Positions 26,031 through 35,202 are shown, counted from the first letter of the stretch. The stretch: 64,000 bases of DNA from Sphingobacteriales bacterium (GCA_004144185.1 SEFP01000002.1:868001-932000); one strand, 5' to 3'. Notes: a model not told the origin generated them from the letters alone. Numbers and translations are program-made.

Positions 26031-26619
26031 CGTGTGGTAATGTCGCTCTCTACACTGAAGCGCGTTCTAAACTGACGGGTGTAGAATCGCTATGCATACA
26101 AGAGCAGCAGATCAATCTGTGAGACAAGGATGTTCTGGCTGTGCTCGTCTATTGAATGGCTGGATTCCTTCTGCATGTTCTCAAAGACCGCATTAATCAT
26201 CTGCCGCTCGGCCTCCGACATGCGCAGGGCCTCATGCGTATCATAAGAGAAGAACTTTTACTTGCTGATTCTATCACCGACCGGGTATTTGCAAAGCAGG
26301 TCAGTATGAAAGAGTAGCATCCATCCGGAAATTTCGGCAAGGTCAACCGTATCGTCCCAAGAAACAATTTGTCCCGGCGCAAAAAAGCCCATGAAGCCCT
26401 TACTAAAACGTATTGTCGCCAGCCGTATTTCGCTGATACCCTTACACCTTGCTTCATCACTATAGAGTAAAGATCGACCTTTATGGTTTGTTCTTGGGCA
26501 ATGGTGTAGTTCACACCTTATAGCCGGATGAGCGTTACCAGCGGGTGTGTAGGTTCAGGAAAACCGAAGTGATCTGCAAATTCCTCGATGGTGTTGAGCT
26601 TAATAACTTCCTGTGACAT
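26031..26619 (-). pseudogene. AraC-family regulator remnant
   Basis: From the ATG at 26619 the frame reads MSQEVIKLNTIEEFADHFGF and stops after 33 codons. Pieces in other frames continue the AraC N-terminal cupin-type pattern: APG-like and GWMLLFH-like segments, then ALRMSEAERQMINAVFENMQ, IDEHSQNILVSQIDLLLLY and RFYTRQFRTRF. The C-terminal DNA-binding domain is missing and the sequence runs into the AKR remnant, suggesting one deletion removed the end of this gene and the start of the next. It was probably the regulator of the AKR and SDR genes. Confidence 0.6.
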
Positions 26620-26830
26620 TACCTATTCTGTGAGATATTGATTGTTTTGCAAAGCTATTTCCGTTGCTTGCCTTGCTGTTTACACAAAACGTCGCTTGTT
26701 TTATACGGAACGGATAAGCAACCCGAGAATAATGGCTTAGTTAGATTGTCTGTAATAATAAGGACATTGCACATTCAACCTACTGCTCTATTGCACTTCT
26801 TTGGTGCAACGTCTTTCTTTGTAGCATCCC

Positions 26831-29800
26831 ATGAAACTTCACCTTTATCCTCCGAAGAAAACGCTGAACAAAGCTTACTTGAAAGAGAAGGTCGGGCGGG
26901 CTGAAATTGAGCTTTTTAAGAAGAATTTCAGCCTCATACTTTCTCGCATTGATGAAGCAGAGAGTGAGGAACATGGTAAGAATATCGTCGCTGATTTCTT
27001 GAAGGATACGTGGTATAAGGAGCAGTATGAGATCAATACCAAAGACCGGAAAGATTTGGTTATTCACACTGGTAAAACGGCAAAAGAGGGAGTAGGCGTT
27101 ATTCTGGAAGTAAAAAAGCCGAGTAATAGAGGGGAGATGATTTCGGCAACAAAACCCAACGCTAAGGCTCTGCAAGAGCTGATCCTGTATTACCTGCGGG
27201 AGCGCATCGATGGTGGCAATAAGTTTATCCGGCACCTTATCGTCACCAACGTCTACGAGTGGTACATCATCGACGAGCGCTGGGCGGAACAGTATCTCTA
27301 TGGCAATCTAAAACTTCGAAAAGAGTACGAAGAATTTAAGGATTCTGGCAAAACCACAAGCTTCTTCTACGATAACATTGCAAGGCCTTTTCTGGATGGT
27401 TTAGACATAGAAATGCCTTGCACGTACTTCGACATTCGGGAGTATAAAAAGGTGATTGAGAACAAGGACAGGATTGATGATAGTAGGCTCATTGCGCTAT
27501 TTAAAATCCTATCACCACCTCACCTACTCAAGGAAAAATTCGCGAACGATTCTAACTCTCTCGACAAAGGATTTTACGAGGAGCTGCTACACCTTATCGG
27601 GCTGGAAGAGGTAAAGGATGGCGGCAAAAAACTGATCCAACGAAAGAAAAAAGGCGATGAAGCATCCCTCCTGGAAAACACTATTTCCAAGCTGGAAGAA
27701 CGCGACAGCATCCATCGGCTTTCTAATCCGTCGGCGTATGGCACTAGTGCAGGAGAGCGAATCCAGAACGTGGCTTTAGAGCTATGTATCACTTGGGTGA
27801 ACCGGGTGTTGTTCATGAAGTTATTGGAAGCCCAGCTTGCTAAATACCATAGAGGCAACAAGGACTATCTGTTTTTAAACAGCAACCGCATTCAGGACTA
27901 CGACGAGCTAAGCAACCTATTCTTTGGCGTGCTAGCTGAAAAACCGATAGCCAGAAAAGTACGGTTAGCTACTAAGTTCTCTACGGTTCCTTACCTTAAC
28001 TCCTCATTGTTTGAACGTACTCCTTTAGAGGCGTGGGTGCTGGAAATTGCGTTGCTTGATAATGGCCTTCTGCTTCCCATCGCTACGCGTACGGTACTAA
28101 AGGATGATAAAGGCAAAAGACTGGTTGGTGTCCTACCTGCACTGGATTACCTGTTCCGTTTTCTTGACGCTTATGATTTTACTTCTGAGGGCTCAGAGGA
28201 AATTCAGGAGGAGAATAAGAACCTGATTAATGCTTCGGTACTAGGCCTCATTTTCGAGAAGCTTAACGGGTATAAAGACGGGTCTTTCTTTACGCCGGGT
28301 TCTATCACGATGTACATGTGCCGGGAATCGTTGCGCCGCGCCGTTGTGGAGAAATTCAACCAAGCTGTCCATAAAGGCAGGTTCAACAAGTCAAAGCCTT
28401 ACAAGTCTTTGGATGATGTGTACAATGCAATCGATAGGAATTTAGATCGCCAAACGGCAAACACAATCATCAACTCCATTACAATTTGTGATCCGGCGGT
28501 AGGGTCGGGGCACTTCTTGGTATCTGCGCTGAATGAAATCATTGCTATCAAAAGCGAGTTGCGCATTCTTACGGACAGCGAAGGCCGGTTACTGCGGGAT
28601 GTAGAAATCTCGGTTGAGAATGACGAGCTTATTGTCATGGATGATGGTAAGCTGTTCCAATACAGCCTGAATAGCAAAGAGAGTCGCCGGATTCAGGAAA
28701 CTCTTTTTCACGAAAAGCAACTCCTGATTGAAAACTGTCTTTTTGGAGTGGATATTAATCCCAACTCCGTAAAAATCTGCCGGTTGCGCCTTTGGATTGA
28801 GCTGCTAAAAAATGCATACTACACGGCGAAAAGTGGCTATAAAGAGCTAGAAACGCTGCCTAACATTGACATCAACATCAAGCAAGGGAATTCTTTGGTA
28901 TCGCGTTTTTCACTAGATGCTGACCTGGCACCGGCGTTGAAAAGTTTGAAGTGGGGCATTTCTGATTATCAAGCTTCTGTAAACAATTATAAAGCAGCTA
29001 AAGGGAAAGAGGAAAAGCGTCAATTGGAAGCCCTGATTGAGAGTATAAAGAAAGATTTCCGGACTGAGATCGGCAAGAACGATCCGAAGCAGAAGCGGTT
29101 GATCAAGGTAAGCGCAGAACACTACTCGAAGTATCAAGCGGAGAAACTATTTGAGATAAAACTCACGACTGCCCAGAAGAGCGAGAAGAAAAAGCTAGAA
29201 GCAGAAATTCAAAGACTGGAGACAGAAATCGCTGAAATCAAGAATAACAGGATTTACGAGAACGCTTTTGAATGGCGCTTTGAGTTTCCGGAAATACTGG
29301 ATGCGGAAGGCCACTTTGTGGGCTTTGATATGGTTATTGGCAACCCGCCATACGTCCAACTGCAAAAGCTGAGCGAAGCTGATAAAAGCGCGCTGGAACA
29401 ACAGCAGTTTGAAACGTACACCCGCACTGGAGACCTCTATCAGCTTTTCTACGAGTTGGGTATTCGCTTGCTGAAAGAAGACAGCTATCTGTGCTATATC
29501 ACGAGCAACAAGTGGATGCGCACTGACTACGGCTCCTGTACACGCGCCTTGCTTTCCACCAAGGTGAGAACAGAGTTCGTAGTGGATTTTGGGATGGCGC
29601 AGATGTTTGACTCCGCAACCACTTATACCAACATTCTACTTCTGAAAAAGGCACCAGCCGGAGAAAGAATCCAGATGTGCCGCATCAAAGGCGATTACGA
29701 CCCGACTGTATTGTTAGAGGATTACGTGGCATTTGCATCAGCAGAGATTGAGAATCCAGGTGCTTCAAGTTGGATTGCGTATGACAAACAAGAGTACGCT

Positions 29801-30676
29801 CTCATCCGAAAGATCGAAGCTGCTGGCAAGCCACTGAAAGAATGGAATGTCCAGATACAATACGGCCTCAAAACAGGTTTCAATGAGGCATTTATCATTG
29901 ACACAAACACTAGGAACAGACTAGTTGCTGAAGACCCGCATAGTGCAGAAATAATTCACCCCATCCTACGAGGAGAGGATGTGAAGGCTTATGTTCCGGA
30001 ATGGGCAGGTTTATGGGTAATTGGCACTTTCCCTTCTTTGAATCTTTCACTTGGAGATTATCCGGCTGTTGAAAACTATCTACTCCAATTCCAGGAGCGA
30101 TTGACGCCTAAGCCCGATGATTGGAAACCTAGTGTTAAACAATCAAAATGGCCAGGGAGAAAAAGCGGATCTTATGAGTGGTTTGAAACTCAGGACAGCA
30201 TCTCCTACTACGCAGATTTCTTGAAGCCTAAGATCATCTACCCGAATATGACGAAGTATCTGCCATTCGTCCATGATAGACAACAGTTTTTAACCAACGA
30301 CAAGGCCTTCATTATTACCGGCTCTCACTTGGAGTATCTAGTTTGCTTTTTCAACTCCTCTTTGTTCAAGTTTGCCTTCAAAGATTACTTTCCGGAATTG
30401 CTGGGAGATACACGCGAACTCCGCAAGGTTTTTTTCGACAATGTCCCCGTGAAAGATACCCAAAATGAAGAGTGGTACCAAAGCATCTTGAAGGCAATTC
30501 AGGAAGCTAAAGCGAAAAACATTTCCACTACTGAGCTGGAAATACGAATCGACGAAAAGCTTTTTGACCTCTACGAATTGACAGCGGAAGAACGTTCTCT
30601 TATTTGGTCTTCACCAGGGACCACAGCATCTTCTTTAGCTGCAATCAGTGCTAGATCATTTCCTGAAAGCGTGTAG
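26831..30676 (+). CDS. Type IIG restriction-modification enzyme (Eco57I-like, TaqI-type specificity domain)
   Basis: A 1281-residue single-chain restriction enzyme plus adenine methyltransferase. The N-terminal region has a PD-(D/E)XK-like signature (RKDLVIHTG, then GVILEVKKPSN). Central methylase motifs are I, CDPAVGSGHFL (about 552-562), and IV, NPPY (about 837-840, DMVIGNPPYVQLQ). A coiled coil (about 720-800) separates them. The C-terminal third is a TaqI-like target recognition domain (IIHPILRGEDVKAY, LKPKIIYPNMTK). The final 125 residues follow an 18-bp repeat at 30281-30298 and can be exchanged by inversion with the cassette downstream. The last ~25 codons are read antisense through that cassette. 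It carries three of the four TTCCGGAA sites in the island. Confidence 0.9.
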   Translation: MKLHLYPPKKTLNKAYLKEKVGRAEIELFKKNFSLILSRIDEAESEEHGKNIVADFLKDTWYKEQYEINTKDRKDLVIHTGKTAKEGVGVILEVKKPSNRGEMISATKPNAKALQELILYYLRERIDGGNKFIRHLIVTNVYEWYIIDERWAEQYLYGNLKLRKEYEEFKDSGKTTSFFYDNIARPFLDGLDIEMPCTYFDIREYKKVIENKDRIDDSRLIALFKILSPPHLLKEKFANDSNSLDKGFYEELLHLIGLEEVKDGGKKLIQRKKKGDEASLLENTISKLEERDSIHRLSNPSAYGTSAGERIQNVALELCITWVNRVLFMKLLEAQLAKYHRGNKDYLFLNSNRIQDYDELSNLFFGVLAEKPIARKVRLATKFSTVPYLNSSLFERTPLEAWVLEIALLDNGLLLPIATRTVLKDDKGKRLVGVLPALDYLFRFLDAYDFTSEGSEEIQEENKNLINASVLGLIFEKLNGYKDGSFFTPGSITMYMCRESLRRAVVEKFNQAVHKGRFNKSKPYKSLDDVYNAIDRNLDRQTANTIINSITICDPAVGSGHFLVSALNEIIAIKSELRILTDSEGRLLRDVEISVENDELIVMDDGKLFQYSLNSKESRRIQETLFHEKQLLIENCLFGVDINPNSVKICRLRLWIELLKNAYYTAKSGYKELETLPNIDINIKQGNSLVSRFSLDADLAPALKSLKWGISDYQASVNNYKAAKGKEEKRQLEALIESIKKDFRTEIGKNDPKQKRLIKVSAEHYSKYQAEKLFEIKLTTAQKSEKKKLEAEIQRLETEIAEIKNNRIYENAFEWRFEFPEILDAEGHFVGFDMVIGNPPYVQLQKLSEADKSALEQQQFETYTRTGDLYQLFYELGIRLLKEDSYLCYITSNKWMRTDYGSCTRALLSTKVRTEFVVDFGMAQMFDSATTYTNILLLKKAPAGERIQMCRIKGDYDPTVLLEDYVAFASAEIENPGASSWIAYDKQEYALIRKIEAAGKPLKEWNVQIQYGLKTGFNEAFIIDTNTRNRLVAEDPHSAEIIHPILRGEDVKAYVPEWAGLWVIGTFPSLNLSLGDYPAVENYLLQFQERLTPKPDDWKPSVKQSKWPGRKSGSYEWFETQDSISYYADFLKPKIIYPNMTKYLPFVHDRQQFLTNDKAFIITGSHLEYLVCFFNSSLFKFAFKDYFPELLGDTRELRKVFFDNVPVKDTQNEEWYQSILKAIQEAKAKNISTTELEIRIDEKLFDLYELTAEERSLIWSSPGTTASSLAAISARSFPESV
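30281..30298 (+). repeat. Inverted repeat, left arm of invertible segment
   Basis: CAACAGTTTTTAACCAAC, in frame in the type IIG gene as codons 1151-1156 (QQFLTN). It is a perfect 18-bp match, inverted, to 30955-30972. Confidence 0.85.
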
Positions 30677-30954
30677 ATGGCAGCAAGCCTACTTTCTGCT
30701 TCAAACTCTAAGTAGTTGGTGTCCTTTCCCGCCACTTTTAGTTCCTGTATTTCTTGGACAATATTCTCGAAGAAAAGAAGGTCGCCTGCGCTCACCTCTT
30801 TGATCGTAACATTTTCGAAGAACACCTTACTTAATTCGCGTGTATCACCGAGAAGTTCTGGGAAGTAGTCTTTGAAAGCGAAGCGGAAAATCCTAGAGTT
30901 GAAGAAGGCAGTTAGATAACCCAATGCCTCACCCGTTATGATAAAGCATTTCTG
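30299..30954. other. Invertible 656-bp segment with two alternative C-termini
   Basis: Bounded by the 18-bp inverted repeats. The plus orientation encodes the present C-terminus (stop at 30676); the minus orientation encodes the alternative (stop at 30571). The two tails overlap convergently by about 106 bases. Flipping the segment would attach 127 different residues after codon 1156 and keep total length almost unchanged (1283 versus 1281). Confidence 0.75.
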
Positions 30955-30993
30955 GTTGGTTAAAAACTGTTGATTTCGCTCTACGTAGCCGTT
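30571..30993 (-). other. Silent alternative C-terminal cassette of the type IIG enzyme
   Basis: An open frame of 140 codons with no start of its own, preceded by a TAA (30994-30996). It reads NGYVERNQQFLTNQKCFIIT and later FRFAFKDYFPELLGDTREL, KVFFENVTIKE, LEFEAESRLAAIYTLSGND. This aligns throughout with the end of the active gene (QQFLTNDKAFIITG; FKFAFKDYFPELLGDTREL, KVFFDNVPVKD), but at DNA level most synonymous sites differ while the 18-bp repeat is identical. The diverged part lies between KDTQ/KEVS and the C-terminus. It is not expressed in this orientation. Confidence 0.8.
30955..30972 (-). repeat. Inverted repeat, right arm of invertible segment
   Basis: The exact reverse complement of 30281-30298. 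Homology to the gene extends only about seven codons beyond it (NGYVERN), consistent with a cassette trimmed to just past its recombination site. Confidence 0.85.
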
Positions 30994-31075
30994 TTACACC
31001 AAAATGCTGTGTGTTTTCGAAAGAAGACTGGTTAGGATAATCCTTTTGCACTTTTGGGAACCAACCACTCTCACA

Positions 31076-31678
31076 ATGATCTACGCTTACTTAAGGGTAT
31101 CCACAGACCGTCAAACGACCGAAAATCAGCGCTTTGAAATCTTGCGATTTGCTGCCAAGAGGAATTTGCAAATCGATAAGTGGGTAGAGGAGACGATTAG
31201 CTCTCAAAAAGAACTGGATGCACGTCGCTTCGGCACTTTACTCAGAAGGCTCAAACCGGAAGACATGCTTATTGTCTCGGAGATTTCCCGAATGGGTCGC
31301 AATCTAATGCAAATCATGAGCGTGTTGAATCGCTGCATGGAGCGCAACGTGAAAGTATTTGCGATTAAGGAGGGATACGAGTTAGGAGACAATATCAATT
31401 CCAAGGTTCTTGCTTTTGCCTTCGGACTTTCTGCCGAAATTGAGCGCACGCTTATCTCTCAGCGCATCAAGGAGGCACTTGCGCGTAGAAAAGCGGAAGG
31501 CAAAATACTAGGCAGGCCAAAAGGAAGCAGGAAAAAAGTCTTGAAACTTGCCGAACATGATAGCTACATCCGCAAAAAGTTGAAAGAAGGTGCTAAGCAG
31601 GTGGATATTGCCCGTGCGTTGAAGGTGCATCGCCATACTGTGAAGGACTGGATCGACAAAATGCAAGCACACGGTTGA
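31076..31678 (+). CDS. Mpi-type serine DNA invertase
   Basis: A 200-residue small serine recombinase starting MIYAYLRVSTDRQTTENQRF, with the catalytic Ser in YLRVSTD at residue 9. The resolvase core includes EISRMGRNLMQIMSVLNRC and AFAFGLSAEIERTLISQRIKEAL. The C-terminal helix-turn-helix (KEGAKQVDIARALKVHRHTVKDWI) binds DNA. The pattern is very close to the master DNA invertases (Mpi) of Bacteroides, which flip many promoters at short inverted repeats. I start at the ATG at 31076; the frame opens earlier without sense. It lies about 100 bases from the right inverted repeat and so is the obvious enzyme for the type IIG switch. Confidence 0.88.
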   Translation: MIYAYLRVSTDRQTTENQRFEILRFAAKRNLQIDKWVEETISSQKELDARRFGTLLRRLKPEDMLIVSEISRMGRNLMQIMSVLNRCMERNVKVFAIKEGYELGDNINSKVLAFAFGLSAEIERTLISQRIKEALARRKAEGKILGRPKGSRKKVLKLAEHDSYIRKKLKEGAKQVDIARALKVHRHTVKDWIDKMQAHG

Positions 31679-32267
31679 CGTTAATTCAATTAATACAATA
31701 CTTGTAAAGGCAAGGCGCTCTTTTTAGGTTGGCTTCTGATTGATGAAGTACTTTCTAAGCAGAGTTATAATTACCAATTTCATTCTATGCAGCCATTTTA
31801 GATCCCAATTTGGATTTCTGCGGTAAAAAAGCTCTCTTAATCGGACTTTTATGTGTCCTTTTGCTTCACTAACAAGTCATTTGCGGCGTTCAATGCAGAC
31901 CAAAACTGCTTTCCATACTTCTTTTAGTAATCTCCTGTCTCCTTTTTGAAACTTTCAAGCCAAACAGACTTACCGAATGCAGCATAGAAACACGCAAAAC
32001 GGTCCTGAAATGTATTTCGATGCATCTAAAATCGCTCTTCAAGTAGATTGTATGTTGCTTTGATGCCTGTTTTATGCCGCATTTGCCGACCTGATGCCGG
32101 TTTATGTATGTCCAAAGTAGGTTTTGTACTGGTTTTATGCCGATTTTACGTAGCCTGTTTAGCGACTACGCCCTTTGTTTCCTTTGTTTTGCCTATAAAT
32201 ACAGTAATGGCAGGCAGATTGGTAGTAACTAACTCATTGATTTCTTCCAAAATCACCTATATCTACC
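31679..32267. other. AT-rich intergenic region with gene remnant and short repeats
   Basis: About 590 bases with no intact gene. On the minus strand from 32025 a 35-codon frame reads MHRNTFQDRFACFYAAFGKS and stops; a continuing piece (KKYGKQFWSALNAANDLLV) follows past the stop, suggesting a small decayed gene of unknown family. At 32057-32160 the word GTTTTATGCCG and variants recur several times near the repressor gene end. Confidence 0.4.
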
Positions 32268-32747
32268 TCACTTTGGCTGTTGTTGACTGCTTTTCTCTAG
32301 GCAGTCGATGTATTTGTCTTTCCACTTTTCTACCTCCCGCTTCAGCATCAGATTCTCCTGTGCAGACTGATCCAGCGTTGTGGTGTGGTGTGCTCCTCGC
32401 AGGCGGTCATACGTCTCCTCATCTGCCTCCCGGTTTAAGACTAAGTAAGGGTCGTACGGAGTAGGTACGTACTCCTCGATTCCTCGTGCGGTCATAGTCA
32501 ATACCTTTTTACCATCCAGCATACTGCCTACCCCAGTTAATACCCAATATGTATTGAGTTGAGGGTGGTTAAAAGCTACACCAGCTAAGGTTTCAACTGA
32601 GAAGCCACGCTTGCCATTCCGGGCCATGGATAGCATGGAAGGGGAGATGCCCAAAGTGCTGCTAAGCTCCTTGTCGTTACGCAACCTGCGAGTGTCTTTA
32701 AGCCAGTCACAGAATTGGAGAAATCGACTTTCGATAGATTGGGACAT
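32268..32747 (-). CDS. Phage-type helix-turn-helix repressor
   Basis: A 159-residue protein. The N-terminal helix-turn-helix (DWLKDTRRLRNDKELSSTLG, ISPSMLSMARNGKRGFS) is of the XRE/CI kind, followed by a short LNTYWVLTGVGSML segment often seen in prophage repressors, and a C-terminal coiled coil (QSAQENLMLKREVEKWKDKY). There is no LexA-type protease domain. It is divergent from the small gene at 32844, and the 97-base spacer between them carries a likely promoter, so it probably controls the recombinase operon. Confidence 0.75.
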   Translation of the reverse strand: MSQSIESRFLQFCDWLKDTRRLRNDKELSSTLGISPSMLSMARNGKRGFSVETLAGVAFNHPQLNTYWVLTGVGSMLDGKKVLTMTARGIEEYVPTPYDPYLVLNREADEETYDRLRGAHHTTTLDQSAQENLMLKREVEKWKDKYIDCLEKSSQQQPK

Positions 32748-32789
32748 ATGATGTTGGGAATAGAGGCAAAATTAACTACCAGGAATTAG

Positions 32790-32823
32790 GTTGTGAATTA
32801 TTGACAAAAATTAGTTATCTTGC
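32790..32823 (+). promoter_or_regulatory. Probable Bacteroidota-type promoter of the recombinase operon
   Basis: GTTGTG near 32790 and TATCTTGC (32816-32823; consensus TAnnTTTG with one mismatch) are spaced about 20 bases apart, 20 bases before the ATG at 32844, within the spacer divergent from the repressor gene. Confidence 0.4.
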
Positions 32824-32843
32824 AGTACAAAAATAAATCCGCC

Positions 32844-33104
32844 ATGGCGAAACTTATTCCATTTCCGACTCACCTAACCCAGCAAAACGTTGCGTTCAGC
32901 GATGCGCTTGGTTCGGCTCAGCAAAACCCGCAAAATACCTTTCTGCTTACACTCAAGGGCTCTGACGAGCAGGGTATCCTAGCGCTTCAAATGCTTAAGC
33001 AATTGCTAGCCCAAGCGACTGGAGAGGGTTGTCCGATTGATCCCAATACGGAGGTCGCTTACTTTCCGGAAGATGGTTTTGTCGTTCAAGAACGTTGCCT
33101 GTAG
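32844..33104 (+). CDS. Small hypothetical protein upstream of the recombinase
   Basis: 86 residues from the ATG at 32844 (MAKLIPFPTHLTQQNVAFSD); an in-frame upstream start at 32820 is less likely because it lies in the promoter. Acidic, soluble, mostly helical in the middle (DEQGILALQMLKQLLAQATGEG), without a recognisable domain. First of three co-directional genes that end in the large serine recombinase. Function unknown, possibly a recombination accessory factor given the operon. Confidence 0.55.
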   Translation: MAKLIPFPTHLTQQNVAFSDALGSAQQNPQNTFLLTLKGSDEQGILALQMLKQLLAQATGEGCPIDPNTEVAYFPEDGFVVQERCL

Positions 33105-33140
33105 TAGAATCACCTTTACCAATAGTTTCAAGGCCGTTTT

Positions 33141-33365
33141 ATGAGTATCCCATTCATACCTAATCATGTCAAAGAGGACAGCGTAAAAGCGTTCACTGTT
33201 GAAGAGTTGATGGCTTCTGGTCAGTTTGACAACTTCAGTGAGGCAGACATTAAAACCTTACTGGAAACTATAAGAGCCTTCACCGAAATCGTTTACAGCC
33301 TCTGGTCAAAGCAACAATGCACGGAAGTAATTCCTTTCCAACCCAACCATCAAAAAGTAGCCTAG
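33141..33365 (+). CDS. Small hypothetical protein, 74 aa
   Basis: Starts MSIPFIPNHVKEDSVKAFTV. It is predicted to be helical (VEELMASGQFDNFSEADIKTLLETIRAFTEIV), and the SEADIKTLLETI stretch is reminiscent of a small helix-turn-helix, but no family is recognised. It ends one base before the recombinase ATG, so the two are translationally linked. Recombination directionality factors are often small genes in this position; that suggestion is inference only. Confidence 0.55.
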   Translation: MSIPFIPNHVKEDSVKAFTVEELMASGQFDNFSEADIKTLLETIRAFTEIVYSLWSKQQCTEVIPFQPNHQKVA

Positions 33366-33366
33366 A

Positions 33367-34997
33367 ATGAAAGCAGCAAGTAAAAACAGTTCTCTTGTCA
33401 ATCCACTCTCAGTGCTGTTTAATCAGTTTGGAAAAGGTAAACAGCAACAAGCGCTTCGGTCTCAAAGTTGTGTGATTTACACCCGCGTTTCAACTAAGGA
33501 ACAGGCTGATAACAATCTGAGTTTGGAAACCCAACGGAAAGCTTGCGAGCAGTTTGCCCAGAAGCAAAACCTTGTCATCCAAGGTTACTTTGGCGGGACG
33601 TACGAAAGTGCCAAGACTGACGAGCGAAAGCAGTTCAACGCGATGCTTTCTTTCGTGAAAAAGAGCAGTGCAAAGGTTTCAACCATCATCGTTTACTCCG
33701 TAGACCGGTTTAGCCGTTCTGGAGCCAACGCTATCTACCTCGCCCAGCAGCTCAAGGCTATTGGGATCACCATCAACGCTGTTACGCAGCCAACAGATGC
33801 CACTACTGCCAGCGGCATGTTGCAACAAAATATTCAGTTCATCTTCTCCGAGTACGATAATCAGCTGCGGCGGGAGAAGTGCATGGCTGGAATGAAAGAA
33901 AAGCTCTTGGCAGGTGGATGGGTAGGCCGTCAACCATTAGGCTATGACATCGTGCAGCGCGACGGCAAAAAAGCGATTGTACTCAATTCCAAGGGCAAAC
34001 TAATCCGGAGAGCGTTTGAGTGGCGCTTGCAGGGAATGAGCAATGAAGCGGTCCGTGATAAACTCGAAAAATCTGGTTGGAAAACATCCGGTCAGCGGGT
34101 GTCTGATTTTCTGCGAAACCCATTCTACTGTGGTTTGGTAGTGCACAATGCACTCGAAGGGCAGGTAATTGAAGGCCACCAAGAAAAGGCGGTTTCTAAA
34201 GAGCTTTTCCTGCAGGTAAATAGCCTGCTGGCTAAGAATACTTATGGCTATTCTACAAAGCCGGATAACGACGAGGCACCGCTTAAAAAGTTTCTGCGCT
34301 GTGCGACCAGTTACTAACCAGCTATAAGGCTTCAAAAAACGGTGAGTTCTACTACAAATGCCGTACAGTCGGCTGTGGGTGTAATCGCCGCGCAGCGGTC
34401 TTGCACGAGGCATTTAAGGAATTGATAGAGCCGTATCAGCTTAAGATAGACGGGTTCATCAAAGATGTGATTGAACGGCAAATGCTAGAGACATACTATC
34501 AAAGTAATAAAGAGAAAGCAACAGCTAAGGAAAGCCTCAACAAACAATTGCAAGCTCTCCAAAAACAAATAGATCGTCTTGAAGAGCGCTATATTTTGGA
34601 AGAATTAAAGCCTGATCTCTTCACCAAGTACAACGAAAAATTGCGGATAGAGAAGAAGGCATTAGAGCAAGAACTAGAACAAACAGAAAATCAGAGTTCG
34701 AACCCGAAAAATTGCGTCAAGAAATGTTTAGAGTATGCCTCGAAACTCGCGTCCCTGTGGGATTTGAGCGATTATGGCGATAAACTGCGACTTCAATTTC
34801 TGATCTATCCAGACGGAATTGCCTACGACCGGAAAAATGATACACTTCGAACTGGACGAGTAAACAGCGTTTTCAGCTGTATGTCAAGCCTGGCGCAGGT
34901 TTTAGCCCAAAAGGAAAGCGGGAAAACCAATTTAAAAATCGATTTTCCCGCTTGGGTGGAAGCACACGGATTCGAACCGCGGACCCTCTGTGTGTAA
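33367..34997 (+). pseudogene. Large serine recombinase (site-specific integrase), frameshifted
   Basis: The catalytic domain is intact: VIYTRVSTKEQADNNLSLET with the nucleophilic Ser, VDRFSRSG, and FSEYDNQLRREK. The recombinase domain follows (RRAFEWRLQGMSNEAV, RVSDFLRNPFYCGLV). At about 34300 the frame ends (FLRCATSY, stop), while the next frame continues DQLLTSYKASKNGEFYYKCR, a zinc-ribbon pattern, then a coiled coil (NKQLQALQKQIDRLEERY). The first Cys pair of the ribbon is damaged at the junction, so a small deletion is likelier than a sequencing error. The C-terminus runs antisense into tRNA-Val (HGFEPRTLCV). It probably inserted the island and may no longer mobilise it. Confidence 0.85.
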
Positions 34998-35031
34998 AAC
35001 AGATGCTCTGAACCAGCTGAGCTATGCTTCC
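34957..35031 (-). tRNA. tRNA-Val (anticodon TAC)
   Basis: A 75-base cloverleaf on the minus strand: acceptor GGAAGCA/TGCTTCC, D arm GCTC/GAGC, anticodon stem TCTGT/ACAGA with loop TTTACAC (anticodon TAC), T arm CGCGG-TTCGAAT-CCGTG. CCA is not encoded. The 3' half overlaps the end of the recombinase frame, the usual arrangement where an element inserted at a tRNA gene. Confidence 0.95.
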
Positions 35032-35202
35032 GTTTGGGAGTGCAAATATAAAACCAGCCCTCGCAAACCACCAAAAGTTTTTTCCGGAAATCCTGAAACT
35101 TTCTTTCCGGAAAGCACTTCATCCGGTTGATTGCCCCAAACGCTCCGCTACCTCTTTTTAGCATGCCGGTTTCTACCGCCAGCTTTTTACTTTCGCATCC
35201 CT

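Noticed and set aside
30590-30599. Palindrome AGAACGTTCT as the inversion crossover site
   Set aside because: It is a single self-palindrome in the middle of the segment; the perfect 18-bp inverted pair at 30281 and 30955 explains the arrangement better.
34823-35164. Minus-strand frame over tRNA-Val and the recombinase end
   Set aside because: It runs through the tRNA gene and has no protein-like features.
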